DNA of 9,063 bases from Deltaproteobacteria bacterium (GTDB lineage: Bacteria; Desulfobacterota; Desulfovibrionia; Desulfovibrionales; Desulfovibrionaceae), in NCBI GenBank assembly GCA_025350085.1, contig JANXYI010000298.1:1-9063 (forward strand), read 5' to 3'. Numbering within the stretch: position 1 is the stretch's first letter; each line of letters opens with the position of its first letter. Of this stretch, positions 1-5,849 are shown one piece after another. The position numbers were made by a program, and so were the translations under genes. Below the pieces are notes generated by a model, which saw nothing but the letters and a program-made list of their open reading frames with translations, did no database searches and had not been told where the DNA came from.

Positions 1-648
1 GAAGTCGGCCTTGGCCCCCGGCGACTCGTCGCGGGCCTTGATCATGAGCCCGGTGGTCATGTACACGTCGATGACTATTTTCTCAATCTTCTTGATGGTT
101 TCTATGATGATCTTGATGCGCTGGCCCGTGAGGTCCTGGAAGCTCAGGGTGGTCATGATGGCCATGAGGTCCTGGCTCAAGGTGGCGTTGATCCCGGAGA
201 GCTGCTCGCGTTCGGCCTTGGACACGCCGCCCTTTTCAAAGGAGCGCACGATGCCGGCCAGGGTGTCGGAGAGGGTCTGCAGGTTCTCGATGGTGTCGAT
301 GATCTTGACCGTGGCCGTTTCCGTGGTCTGGAGGATGGCGTCGAGCTGGTTGGAGGCGTGGCTGAAGAGCTCGGACGGGTCCTCGCTCAGCACGTGTACG
401 CCGTTTCCGCTCTTGGCGCGCTTGATCTCCTGGTAGATCTCCTTGAAACCCTTCTGGAGGTCCTCGTTGACGCGGCGGTAGAACTCGCCCTCCACCTGCG
501 CGCCGGACAGGGCCCGGGCGATCTCGCGCTCCACAACAGCGGTGAGGGTGTCGCGCAGTTCGGCCGTGATCTGGTCGGCCGCCTTCTGCACGATCTCCTG
601 GGTCAGCCCCTTCTCGTCCGTCGTCTTGTTCGTCGTCTTGTTCGCCAT
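1..648 (-). CDS. cheZ: Chemotaxis protein phosphatase CheZ, C-terminus cut by window edge
   Basis: CheZ dephosphorylates phospho-CheY in the cytoplasm and so ends the flagellar-switch signal. Seen: 216 residues with no stop before the edge. The protein is almost entirely helical, with a long coiled stretch at about 15-75 and another at about 92-200, as expected of the CheZ hairpin. Residues 170-176 read FQDLTGQ, the family's active-site signature; D172 and Q176 correspond to the acidic residue and the catalytic glutamine of E. coli CheZ (D143 and Q147). The E. coli protein is 214 residues; here the C-terminal CheY-binding peptide is not yet reached, so this protein is longer. The ATG at 648 is preceded by GGAGG eight bases upstream. 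It lies 24 bases after the NIL-ferredoxin stop, as the last visible gene of the ileS operon. The N-terminus contains a duplicated NKTT encoded by a 12-bp tandem repeat. Family assignment is firm; which CheY it acts on is unknown. Confidence 0.88.
   Translation of the reverse strand, partial: MANKTTNKTTDEKGLTQEIVQKAADQITAELRDTLTAVVEREIARALSGAQVEGEFYRRVNEDLQKGFKEIYQEIKRAKSGNGVHVLSEDPSELFSHASNQLDAILQTTETATVKIIDTIENLQTLSDTLAGIVRSFEKGGVSKAEREQLSGINATLSQDLMAIMTTLSFQDLTGQRIKIIIETIKKIEKIVIDVYMTTGLMIKARDESPGAKADF
619..642 (-). repeat. Perfect 12-bp tandem duplication in the cheZ 5' end
   Basis: Plus-strand unit CGTCGTCTTGTT occurs twice back to back. In the cheZ frame it encodes the duplicated N-K-T-T at residues 3-10, just inside the start codon. 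It is in frame, so gain or loss of one unit would only lengthen or shorten the N-terminus by four residues. Probably a replication-slippage product in a non-critical tail. Confidence 0.85.
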
Positions 649-672
649 GGGGGGCGCCTCCAGCTGGCCGGC

Positions 673-1116
673 TCAGCGCAGGTCGTTCTCGTTCATGTCC
701 ACGATCATGGCCTTGACCGGGCAGACGCGGGTGCACATGCCGCAGGCCGAGCACTGCTCCACGTCGAACTCGACCAGCCGGCTGTCCAGGTTCACGCACA
801 GGGCCTTGGTGGGGCACAGCGAGGTGCACAGCCCGCAGTGCATGCACAGCTCCTCGTCGCGGAAGATCTTCTGCGAGGCCGGGGTGATCTTGACCCCGTT
901 CTGCTTCAGGTAGCTGATGGCCTTGTGGTAGTCCACCTCGCGGCCGGTGAGCTCGAGCGTCAGCGAGCCCTCGTGCCTGGGGCTGATGTCCGCCTTGAGG
1001 ATGTTGAAGCTCAAGTTGAACAACAGCGCCAGGTTGCAGACCACCGGCCGGTTGGAGACCTCCGGGGGGAATGTCAGGTAGACGATCTTGCGGAAACCGC
1101 TGGCTTCTTCGGTCAT
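673..1116 (-). CDS. NIL-domain protein with two [4Fe-4S] cluster motifs (NIL-ferredoxin)
   Basis: A 147-residue soluble protein. Residues about 8-80 match a NIL domain, the small ferredoxin-like-fold ligand-binding domain also found at the C-terminus of the methionine importer ATPase MetN. Residues 91-101 (C91, C94, C97, C101) and 122-132 (C122, C125, C128, C132) are two CxxCxxCxxxC-P motifs, so two [4Fe-4S] clusters are expected. Known: stand-alone NIL-ferredoxins work with a DUF39 (COG1900) protein in making homocysteine from aspartate semialdehyde and sulfide in methanogens, and genetics in Desulfovibrio points the same way. Inferred: this gene may be that redox partner or a paralogue; no DUF39 gene is visible here. 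The start at 1116 has GGAG six bases upstream. It sits 37 bases after the CpoB-like gene and 24 before cheZ in the same operon. Domain call is strong; pathway is tentative. Confidence 0.88.
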   Translation of the reverse strand: MTEEASGFRKIVYLTFPPEVSNRPVVCNLALLFNLSFNILKADISPRHEGSLTLELTGREVDYHKAISYLKQNGVKITPASQKIFRDEELCMHCGLCTSLCPTKALCVNLDSRLVEFDVEQCSACGMCTRVCPVKAMIVDMNENDLR

Positions 1117-1135
1117 GCTGCGCTCCAGGGAAGGT

Positions 1136-1151
1136 CCGGCCCAGGGGCCGG
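1136..1151 (-). other. Intercistronic GC hairpin just after the CpoB-like gene
   Basis: The arms CCGGCC and GGCCGG pair perfectly (6 bp) around a 4-base loop, starting two bases beyond the TAG at 1154-1156. The bases that follow on the minus strand are ACCTTCCC, with no U-run, so it is not a classical intrinsic terminator. It could slow RNA decay, set relative expression of the upstream and downstream parts of the operon, or cause weak attenuation before the NIL-ferredoxin gene. Confidence 0.45.
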
Positions 1152-1153
1152 GG

Positions 1154-2071
1154 CTACTTGTGCTCCTTCAAGAACTGCTTGGCCCGGATGGCCTCGGGGT
1201 CCTTGGGGAAGCGGTCGATGAGGTCCTGCAATACGGCGCGTCCGGCCTTGTCCTTGCCGATCTTGAAGAAGGCCATGCCCTGCTTGAGCACCGCGGACTT
1301 GTACTTAGGGCTCTTCGGGTACTTCTCGATGACCTCCTGGTAGGCCAGCACGGCCTTGCCGTAGTCCTGGAGGTTGTAGGCGCACTCACCCACCCAGTAG
1401 ACGGCCTGGGAGACGTTGGGGTGCTTCTTGAAGGCCGAGATGAACTCGGAATAATACTGCCGCGCCTGCTCATACTTCTTGGCCTTGAAGGCCCCGTCGG
1501 CCTTGGCGAAGAGGGCCTCGGCCGTATCGGTTTTGGCGTCGGCCTTGGCTTCGGTCTCCTTGGGCTCCTTGGCCTTGGCGGCCTCGGCCTTGGCGCCGGG
1601 CTTGGCCTTTTCCGCGGGCGCGGGCGTTTCGCCCTTGTCCTGGGCAGCCGCGGGCTGGTCCAGCTCCATGCCGAACTGGCTGGCCAGCGCGGTCTTGATG
1701 TTTGAGATGTCCCGGGCCATGTCCGGCAGGCTCGGCGCCCCGGCCTGGCTGCTGGTGAGCGCGCTGAACTTCATGCTGAGCGTGTCCAGCTTCTCCTGCA
1801 TCTTGGCCATCTGCACGCGCAGGGACTCCAGGTCGGCGGAGGTGTTGGCCTGCCGGGCCTGCACCGGCGAGGTGCTCTTCTGTATCTCGTCGCGCAGGGC
1901 CTCCTGGCTCTTGGCCAGGTCCTCCTCCAGGCGCTGGACGGTCTTGCGGCTCTCCTGGCGGTCGCGGTAGCTCTGGCTCTGGAGGGTCTCCAGGTCGGTC
2001 TTGGTGGCGCAGGCGCCCATGAGCGCGGCGCAGGCAAGACAAAGGACGGTGTTGCGGCACAATCTGGACAT
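1154..2071 (-). CDS. cpoB: CpoB/YbgF-like lipoprotein with coiled coil and C-terminal TPRs
   Basis: A 305-residue envelope protein. Residues 1-20 form a lipoprotein signal peptide with a hydrophobic core and L-M-G-A-C; C21 is the likely lipidated cysteine, though methionine at -3 makes the lipobox imperfect. Residues about 25-130 are heptad-like and rich in E, K, Q and L (coiled coil). Residues about 138-183 are an Ala/Lys/Pro/Glu-rich low-complexity linker. Residues about 184-305 hold about three TPR units (AEALFAKADGAFKAKKYEQA, then AVYWVGECAYNLQDYGKA, then AVLKQGMAFFKIG). This layout is that of CpoB/YbgF, which coordinates Tol-Pal and peptidoglycan synthase activity at division in E. coli. 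Differences: E. coli CpoB is periplasmic and encoded beside tol-pal, whereas this one looks lipid-anchored and follows ileS-lspA. Its start codon overlaps the preceding stop as TGATG, suggesting coupled translation. Family likely; true orthology to CpoB uncertain. Confidence 0.75.
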   Translation of the reverse strand: MSRLCRNTVLCLACAALMGACATKTDLETLQSQSYRDRQESRKTVQRLEEDLAKSQEALRDEIQKSTSPVQARQANTSADLESLRVQMAKMQEKLDTLSMKFSALTSSQAGAPSLPDMARDISNIKTALASQFGMELDQPAAAQDKGETPAPAEKAKPGAKAEAAKAKEPKETEAKADAKTDTAEALFAKADGAFKAKKYEQARQYYSEFISAFKKHPNVSQAVYWVGECAYNLQDYGKAVLAYQEVIEKYPKSPKYKSAVLKQGMAFFKIGKDKAGRAVLQDLIDRFPKDPEAIRAKQFLKEHK

Positions 2072-2295
2072 CAGAGTTTCCTCCCCCTTTTTCTACCAAA
2101 AATCAGATACGCCAGTCCGCCGAAAAAGGGAACCATCACCGCCAGCTGAACCCAGATGAGTTTGGCGTTGCTGGAGCCGAAGTCGCGGCGCAGGGCGTCG
2201 TAGACACTAAAGCAGGTGACGCCGACGAAGAGCAGGGCCCCGCCCAGGATGGCGGCCCACTGCAGCGGGGAAAAGTTGGGCCAGGCAAAAAACAT
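2071..2295 (-). CDS. Small two-helix membrane protein of the PLDc_N type
   Basis: A 74-residue protein with two membrane helices (about 13-33 and 46-66) separated by a short polar loop (YDALRRDFGSSNAK), ending in a basic tail FGRKRGRKL. The second helix with G-G-L-A-Y-L-I-F-G-R matches the PLDc_N domain, which precedes cardiolipin synthase/phospholipase D catalytic domains but also occurs alone in small bacterial proteins. No HKD phospholipase motif is present, so it has no lipase activity of its own. The ATG at 2295 was chosen over upstream starts because GGGAG lies seven bases before it and the hydrophobic domain begins directly after it. Its TGA overlaps the ATG of the CpoB-like gene by one base, so the two are probably made together. 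Function unknown; an envelope or lipid-related role is inferred only from context. Confidence 0.78.
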   Translation of the reverse strand: MFFAWPNFSPLQWAAILGGALLFVGVTCFSVYDALRRDFGSSNAKLIWVQLAVMVPFFGGLAYLIFGRKRGRKL

Positions 2296-2320
2296 GGCAG
2301 GCTCCCTTGGCGTGTGGGTG

Positions 2321-2836
2321 CTACAGCGCAGCCCGCCGCCGCCTGCGGGCGGGGCCAGTGCGGCGGTTCTGCTGGTACATGGAGATGAGCACGGCAAAGG
2401 CCCCGCAGGTGATGGCGATGTCGGCCACGTTGAAGGCGGGCCAGTGGTACTGGCCGACGTAGAAGTCCAGGAAGTCCACCACCAGGCCCGTGCGCAGCCG
2501 GTCCACCAGGTTGCCCAGCGCCCCGCCCAGGATCAGCCCCAGGCCCCAGATGAGGAAGCGGTCGCCCTGGTCGGCCGTTGTCAGCAGGTAGTAGATGAAG
2601 GCCACGGCAGCGCAGGTCACGGCCACGAAGAAGGCGGTCTGCCAGTCCGAGTCCGGCCGGTTCAAGAACCCGAAGGCAGCGCCCTTGTTCAGCACGTGCA
2701 CGAGATTGAAGAATCCCGGGATCACCGTCTGCGAGGACCAGAGGGTGAACTTCTGCTGGATCACGCTCTTGGTGATCTGGTCGGGGATGATGATGGCCGC
2801 GGCCAAAAACGCGGCAGTCTTGAGGCGCTGGTCCAT
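2321..2836 (-). CDS. lspA: Lipoprotein signal peptidase II (LspA)
   Basis: LspA is the inner-membrane aspartyl protease that cuts the signal peptide of prolipoproteins after diacylglyceryl modification of the lipobox cysteine. The 171-residue length is normal. Seen: four hydrophobic helices, the conserved DQITK near residue 19, the NLVDRLRTGLVVDF block at 109-122 and the FNVADI block at 135-140. D121 and D139 are the expected catalytic pair. The C-terminus ends in a strongly basic tail with five consecutive arginines, fitting a cytoplasmic end. The ATG at 2836 has a G-rich AGGGGGG ribosome site that overlaps the ileS stop codon (2848-2850), only 11 bases away, so translation is probably coupled. 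Linkage of ileS and lspA is widely conserved in bacteria. The CpoB-like lipoprotein two genes downstream is a likely substrate. Confidence 0.97.
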   Translation of the reverse strand: MDQRLKTAAFLAAAIIIPDQITKSVIQQKFTLWSSQTVIPGFFNLVHVLNKGAAFGFLNRPDSDWQTAFFVAVTCAAVAFIYYLLTTADQGDRFLIWGLGLILGGALGNLVDRLRTGLVVDFLDFYVGQYHWPAFNVADIAITCGAFAVLISMYQQNRRTGPARRRRRAAL

Positions 2837-2847
2837 GCCTGGCCCCC

Positions 2848-5661
2848 CTACAGTCCCCGGACCACTGCGGTGCAGCGCGGGCAGATCTCCGGATGTTCCC
2901 CGTCGCTGCCCAGGTCCATCTCGTAGCGCCAGCAGCGCTGGCACTTCTCGCCCTGGGCCTTGACCACGCTGACGGCCAGGCCCTTGACCTCCTCGGACAC
3001 ATAGGCGCCCTCGGGCACGCTGCCGGACTCGTCCAGGCTGGCCTTGGAGACAATGAGGAACTCGCACAGGTCGAGCCCGGGCGTGGCCAGGGCCTCGGCC
3101 GCGTCGCCGCTGACGTGGAGCGTCACGTGGGTGTCCAGCGAATGGCCCACGTCCCCGGCCTTGCGGAAGGGTTCGATGGCCTTGGTCACCTCGCCGCGGA
3201 TGGCCAGCAGGAGCTCGAAGCCCTGCCGGGCCTTGTCGGGCATGGGGGGCGCGCCCTCGGGCAGGCGCATGGAGAACACGCTCTCGGTGCCCGGGCGGCT
3301 GTCCGCACTTAAGTAGGCGTAGGCCTCCTCGGCGGTGAAGGAGAGCACCGGGGCCATGTCGTGCAGCAAAACGAGCAGGGCGCGCCAGAGCACGGTCTGG
3401 GCCGAGCGCCGCTCCGCGCCCGTGCAGACGTACAGGCGGTCCTTGATGATGTCGAGGTAGAAGGCTGAGAGGTCCGTGGTGCACAGCCCGTGCAGGGTGT
3501 GGTAGACCTTGTGAAACTCGAAGTCCTCGTAGGCCTGGGCAATGGTCTTGTGGCGGCGCTCCACGAGGTCGAGGGCAAAGCGGTCCAGCGGCAGCAGCTT
3601 GTCGGCGGGCAGGGCGTCGGTCTGCGGGTTGAAGTCCGCCAGGTTGCCCAGGATGAAGCGGCAGGTGTTGCGGATGCGCCGGTAGGCGTCCACCAGGCGG
3701 CTCAATATCTCATCGGAGATGCGCACGTCCTCCTGGTAGTTAACGGCCGAGACCCACATGCGCAGGATCTCTGCGCCGTGCTTGTCGATGATCTCCTGGG
3801 GCGCGATGACGTTGCCCACGGACTTGCTCATCTTGCGGCCCTCGCCGTCCACCACGTAGCCGTGGGTCAGCACGGCCTTGTAGGGCGCGGTGCCGCGTGT
3901 GCCGACAGAGGCCAAAAGCGAGCTGTGGAACCAGCCGCGGTGCTGGTCAGACCCTTCAAGATAGAGGTCGGCCGGGTAGGATAGCTCGGTGCGCTGCTCC
4001 AGCACGGCGGCAAAGCTCGTGCCGGAGTCGAACCAGACGTCCAGGATGTCGGTCTCGCGGCGCCAGTGGGTGCGGCCGCACTTGGGGCAGTTAAGGCCAG
4101 AGGGCACGATGTCTTCGAGCGGGGCCTCGAACCAGTAGTCGCAGCCCGTGGGGTGGGTGGCAAAGCGGTCCACCACGCCCATGACCCAGGAGTTCTCGAA
4201 CCAGGCCTCGTCGCAGTCCTCACAGATGAGCGCCACGATGGGCACGCCCCAGTTGCGCTGGCGCGAGATGCACCAGTCCGGGCGGTTCTCGATCATGTTG
4301 GCGATGCGCTCCTCGCCCCAGGTGGGAATCCAGCGCACGTCCTCGTGGATCGCTTTCAGCGCATTTTTGCGCAGGTCGTTGGCTTCCATGGAGATGAACC
4401 ACTGGGTGGTGGCGCGGAAGATGACCGGCTCCTTGCAGCGCCAGCAGTGCGGGTAGGAGTGGGTGATCTTCTCCTGGGCGATCAAGTTGCCCACCTGCTT
4501 GAGCTTCTCGATGACCTTGGGGTTGGCCTCGAACACGGTCTGGCCCGCGAAGAACTCCACGTCGGTCAAAAAGCGGCCCGAGTCGTCCAGCGGCGAATAG
4601 ACTTCGAGCCCGTACTTCAGGCCCACGTCGTAGTCCTCGCGGCCGTGGCCGGGCGCGGTGTGCACGCAGCCCGTGCCGGCGTCGAGCGTCACGTGCTCGC
4701 CCAGGATGAGGGGCGACTTGCGCTTGTAAAAAGGGTGCTGCGCCTCCAGGCCCTCCAACTTGTGGCCCGGCACCGTGGCCAGGACCTTGGGCGCGTCCCA
4801 GCCGAAGATCTCGGCGCAGGGGGCCAACAGGCGCGCGGCCAGCAGGTAGGTGTTGCCCGCCACCTCGGCCAGCACGTAGTCGAACTCCGGGTGCACGGCC
4901 ACGGCCATGTTGTCCGGGAGCGTCCAGGGCGTGGTGGTCCAGATGACCACAAAGGTCTTGGCCGGGTCGTACTTGGCGCCCTGGGGCAGGAGCTCCTTGA
5001 CGCGCTTGTCGGTGAGCGGGAAGCGCACGTAGATGGAGGGCGAGGAGTGGTCGGCGTACTCGACTTCCGCCTCGGCCAGAGCCGTGTGGCAGGAGCAGCA
5101 CCAGTAGATGGGCTTCTTGCCGCGGATCACCGAGCCCTTGGCCATGAAATGCCCGAGCTCCCGGGCCGTGGTGGCCTCGTACTTGGGGTCCAGCGTCATG
5201 TAGGGCGCATCCCAGGTGGCGAGCACGCCCAGGCGCTTGAACTCCGTGCGCTGGATGTCCAGGAACTTGAGGGCGTATTCGCGGCAGAGCTTGCGGATGA
5301 CCACCGCAGGCAGCTCCTTCTTCTTTTTCTTGAGCTCGGTCTCGACCTTGTGCTCGATGGGCAGGCCGTGGCAGTCCCAGCCGGGCACGTACTCGGCCCT
5401 CTGCCCGCCCATGTTGCGCGACTTGACCACGATGTCCTTCAGGACCTTGTTCATGGCCGTGCCCATGTGGATGTTGCCGTTGGCATAGGGCGGGCCGTCG
5501 TGCAGCACGTAGGCCGGGCGTCCCTCGTTGGCCGAGACCATCCTGCCGTAGGCGTCGATCTGCGCCCAGAACTTGAGGGTTTCCGGCTCCTTCTGCTTCA
5601 GGTTGGCCTTCATGGGAAAGCCGGTCTGGGGCAGCTTGAGGGTGTGCTTGTAGTCGCTCAT
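2848..5661 (-). CDS. ileS: Isoleucyl-tRNA synthetase
   Basis: Class I synthetase that charges tRNA-Ile in the cytoplasm and edits mischarged valine. The 937 residues match the usual bacterial length (about 930-940). Seen in order: the HIGH-type motif as HMGT at 65-68 within the nucleotide-binding fold; the CP1 editing insertion with the T-rich WTTTPWTLP at 241-249 and the [17 protein letters not shown] block at 329-345 (D343 fits the conserved editing aspartate); CWRC at 406-409; the KMSKS loop intact at 610-614; the helical anticodon-binding domain to about 800; and a C-terminal zinc-binding module with C907, C910, C927 and C930. The C-terminal zinc module marks the ordinary bacterial type rather than the mupirocin-resistant eukaryote-like type. 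The ATG at 5661 was chosen because the conserved N-terminus ([15 protein letters not shown]) begins just after it; AAAGGA lies about ten bases upstream. It is the first gene of the six-gene operon. Confidence 0.98.
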   Translation of the reverse strand: MSDYKHTLKLPQTGFPMKANLKQKEPETLKFWAQIDAYGRMVSANEGRPAYVLHDGPPYANGNIHMGTAMNKVLKDIVVKSRNMGGQRAEYVPGWDCHGLPIEHKVETELKKKKKELPAVVIRKLCREYALKFLDIQRTEFKRLGVLATWDAPYMTLDPKYEATTARELGHFMAKGSVIRGKKPIYWCCSCHTALAEAEVEYADHSSPSIYVRFPLTDKRVKELLPQGAKYDPAKTFVVIWTTTPWTLPDNMAVAVHPEFDYVLAEVAGNTYLLAARLLAPCAEIFGWDAPKVLATVPGHKLEGLEAQHPFYKRKSPLILGEHVTLDAGTGCVHTAPGHGREDYDVGLKYGLEVYSPLDDSGRFLTDVEFFAGQTVFEANPKVIEKLKQVGNLIAQEKITHSYPHCWRCKEPVIFRATTQWFISMEANDLRKNALKAIHEDVRWIPTWGEERIANMIENRPDWCISRQRNWGVPIVALICEDCDEAWFENSWVMGVVDRFATHPTGCDYWFEAPLEDIVPSGLNCPKCGRTHWRRETDILDVWFDSGTSFAAVLEQRTELSYPADLYLEGSDQHRGWFHSSLLASVGTRGTAPYKAVLTHGYVVDGEGRKMSKSVGNVIAPQEIIDKHGAEILRMWVSAVNYQEDVRISDEILSRLVDAYRRIRNTCRFILGNLADFNPQTDALPADKLLPLDRFALDLVERRHKTIAQAYEDFEFHKVYHTLHGLCTTDLSAFYLDIIKDRLYVCTGAERRSAQTVLWRALLVLLHDMAPVLSFTAEEAYAYLSADSRPGTESVFSMRLPEGAPPMPDKARQGFELLLAIRGEVTKAIEPFRKAGDVGHSLDTHVTLHVSGDAAEALATPGLDLCEFLIVSKASLDESGSVPEGAYVSEEVKGLAVSVVKAQGEKCQRCWRYEMDLGSDGEHPEICPRCTAVVRGL

Positions 5662-5705
5662 GCCTGGTGTGTCCTTTGCTGAAGTGAGTGCGCCTTGTCC
5701 TGACA

Positions 5706-5747
5706 GATGCCGGGGCCCGGATGCCGGGGCGCGGGTGCCGGAAAACA
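5706..5747 (-). repeat. 14-bp direct repeat (2 close copies plus a partial third) upstream of ileS
   Basis: On the plus strand, units at 5706-5719 and 5720-5733 read GATGCCGGGGCCCG and GATGCCGGGGCGCG (13 of 14 identical). A third unit begins in phase at 5734 (GGTGCCGG) and then diverges. The array ends 44 bases upstream of the ileS start codon, so it lies in or just before the leader of the ileS operon. The 14-base period is not a multiple of the DNA helical turn. It may be a slippage product or protein-binding sites; nothing in the sequence decides between these. Confidence 0.75.
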
Positions 5748-5789
5748 ATGGAAGGGGGTAACTTGGGGCATCGCGGGCCGGAAGTCAAG

Positions 5790-5826
5790 CCGCCCCCGCG
5801 CGGCTGGACTAGACCGCGGGGGGCGG
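5790..5826 (-). terminator. GC-rich hairpin after the cyclase gene, possible terminator
   Basis: The left arm 5790-5803 and right arm 5814-5826 form 13 base pairs, nearly all G-C, with one bulged G at 5798 and a 10-base loop (5804-5813). It starts 23 bases downstream of the cyclase stop (5850-5852) in the minus-strand direction, where a terminator would be expected between the cyclase gene and ileS. No U-run follows; the sequence after it is GCTTGACTTCC. It may therefore be a weak or factor-aided terminator, an RNA 3'-end stabiliser, or a pause site. The only -35-like element found for ileS (TTGACT, 5783-5788) follows it directly but has no convincing -10 at the right distance. Confidence 0.45.
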
Positions 5827-5849
5827 AGCTCGCCCGGATTACAACCCGG

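Noticed and set aside
358..1221. A 287-codon plus-strand frame across cheZ and the NIL-ferredoxin gene
   Set aside because: It is antisense to two genes with clear cysteine and FQDLTGQ motifs, and its composition (V, A, L, H, Q repeats) is typical of a reverse-strand shadow.
4066..5682. A 538-codon open frame on the plus strand opposite ileS
   Set aside because: It is antisense to a fully motif-supported ileS. Long open antisense frames arise from strong G/C third-position bias; the translation is low-complexity in G, V, A, L, R and H with no recognisable domain.
5760..5788. A possible ileS promoter with TTGACT at 5783-5788 (minus strand)
   Set aside because: The -35 hexamer is good, but at 17 bases the -10 would be CAAGTT, matching only two of six positions. 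Not called as a promoter.
5662..5849. A T-box tRNA-sensing leader upstream of ileS
   Set aside because: No T-box sequence or specifier-loop structure is visible, and such leaders are mainly a Firmicutes feature.
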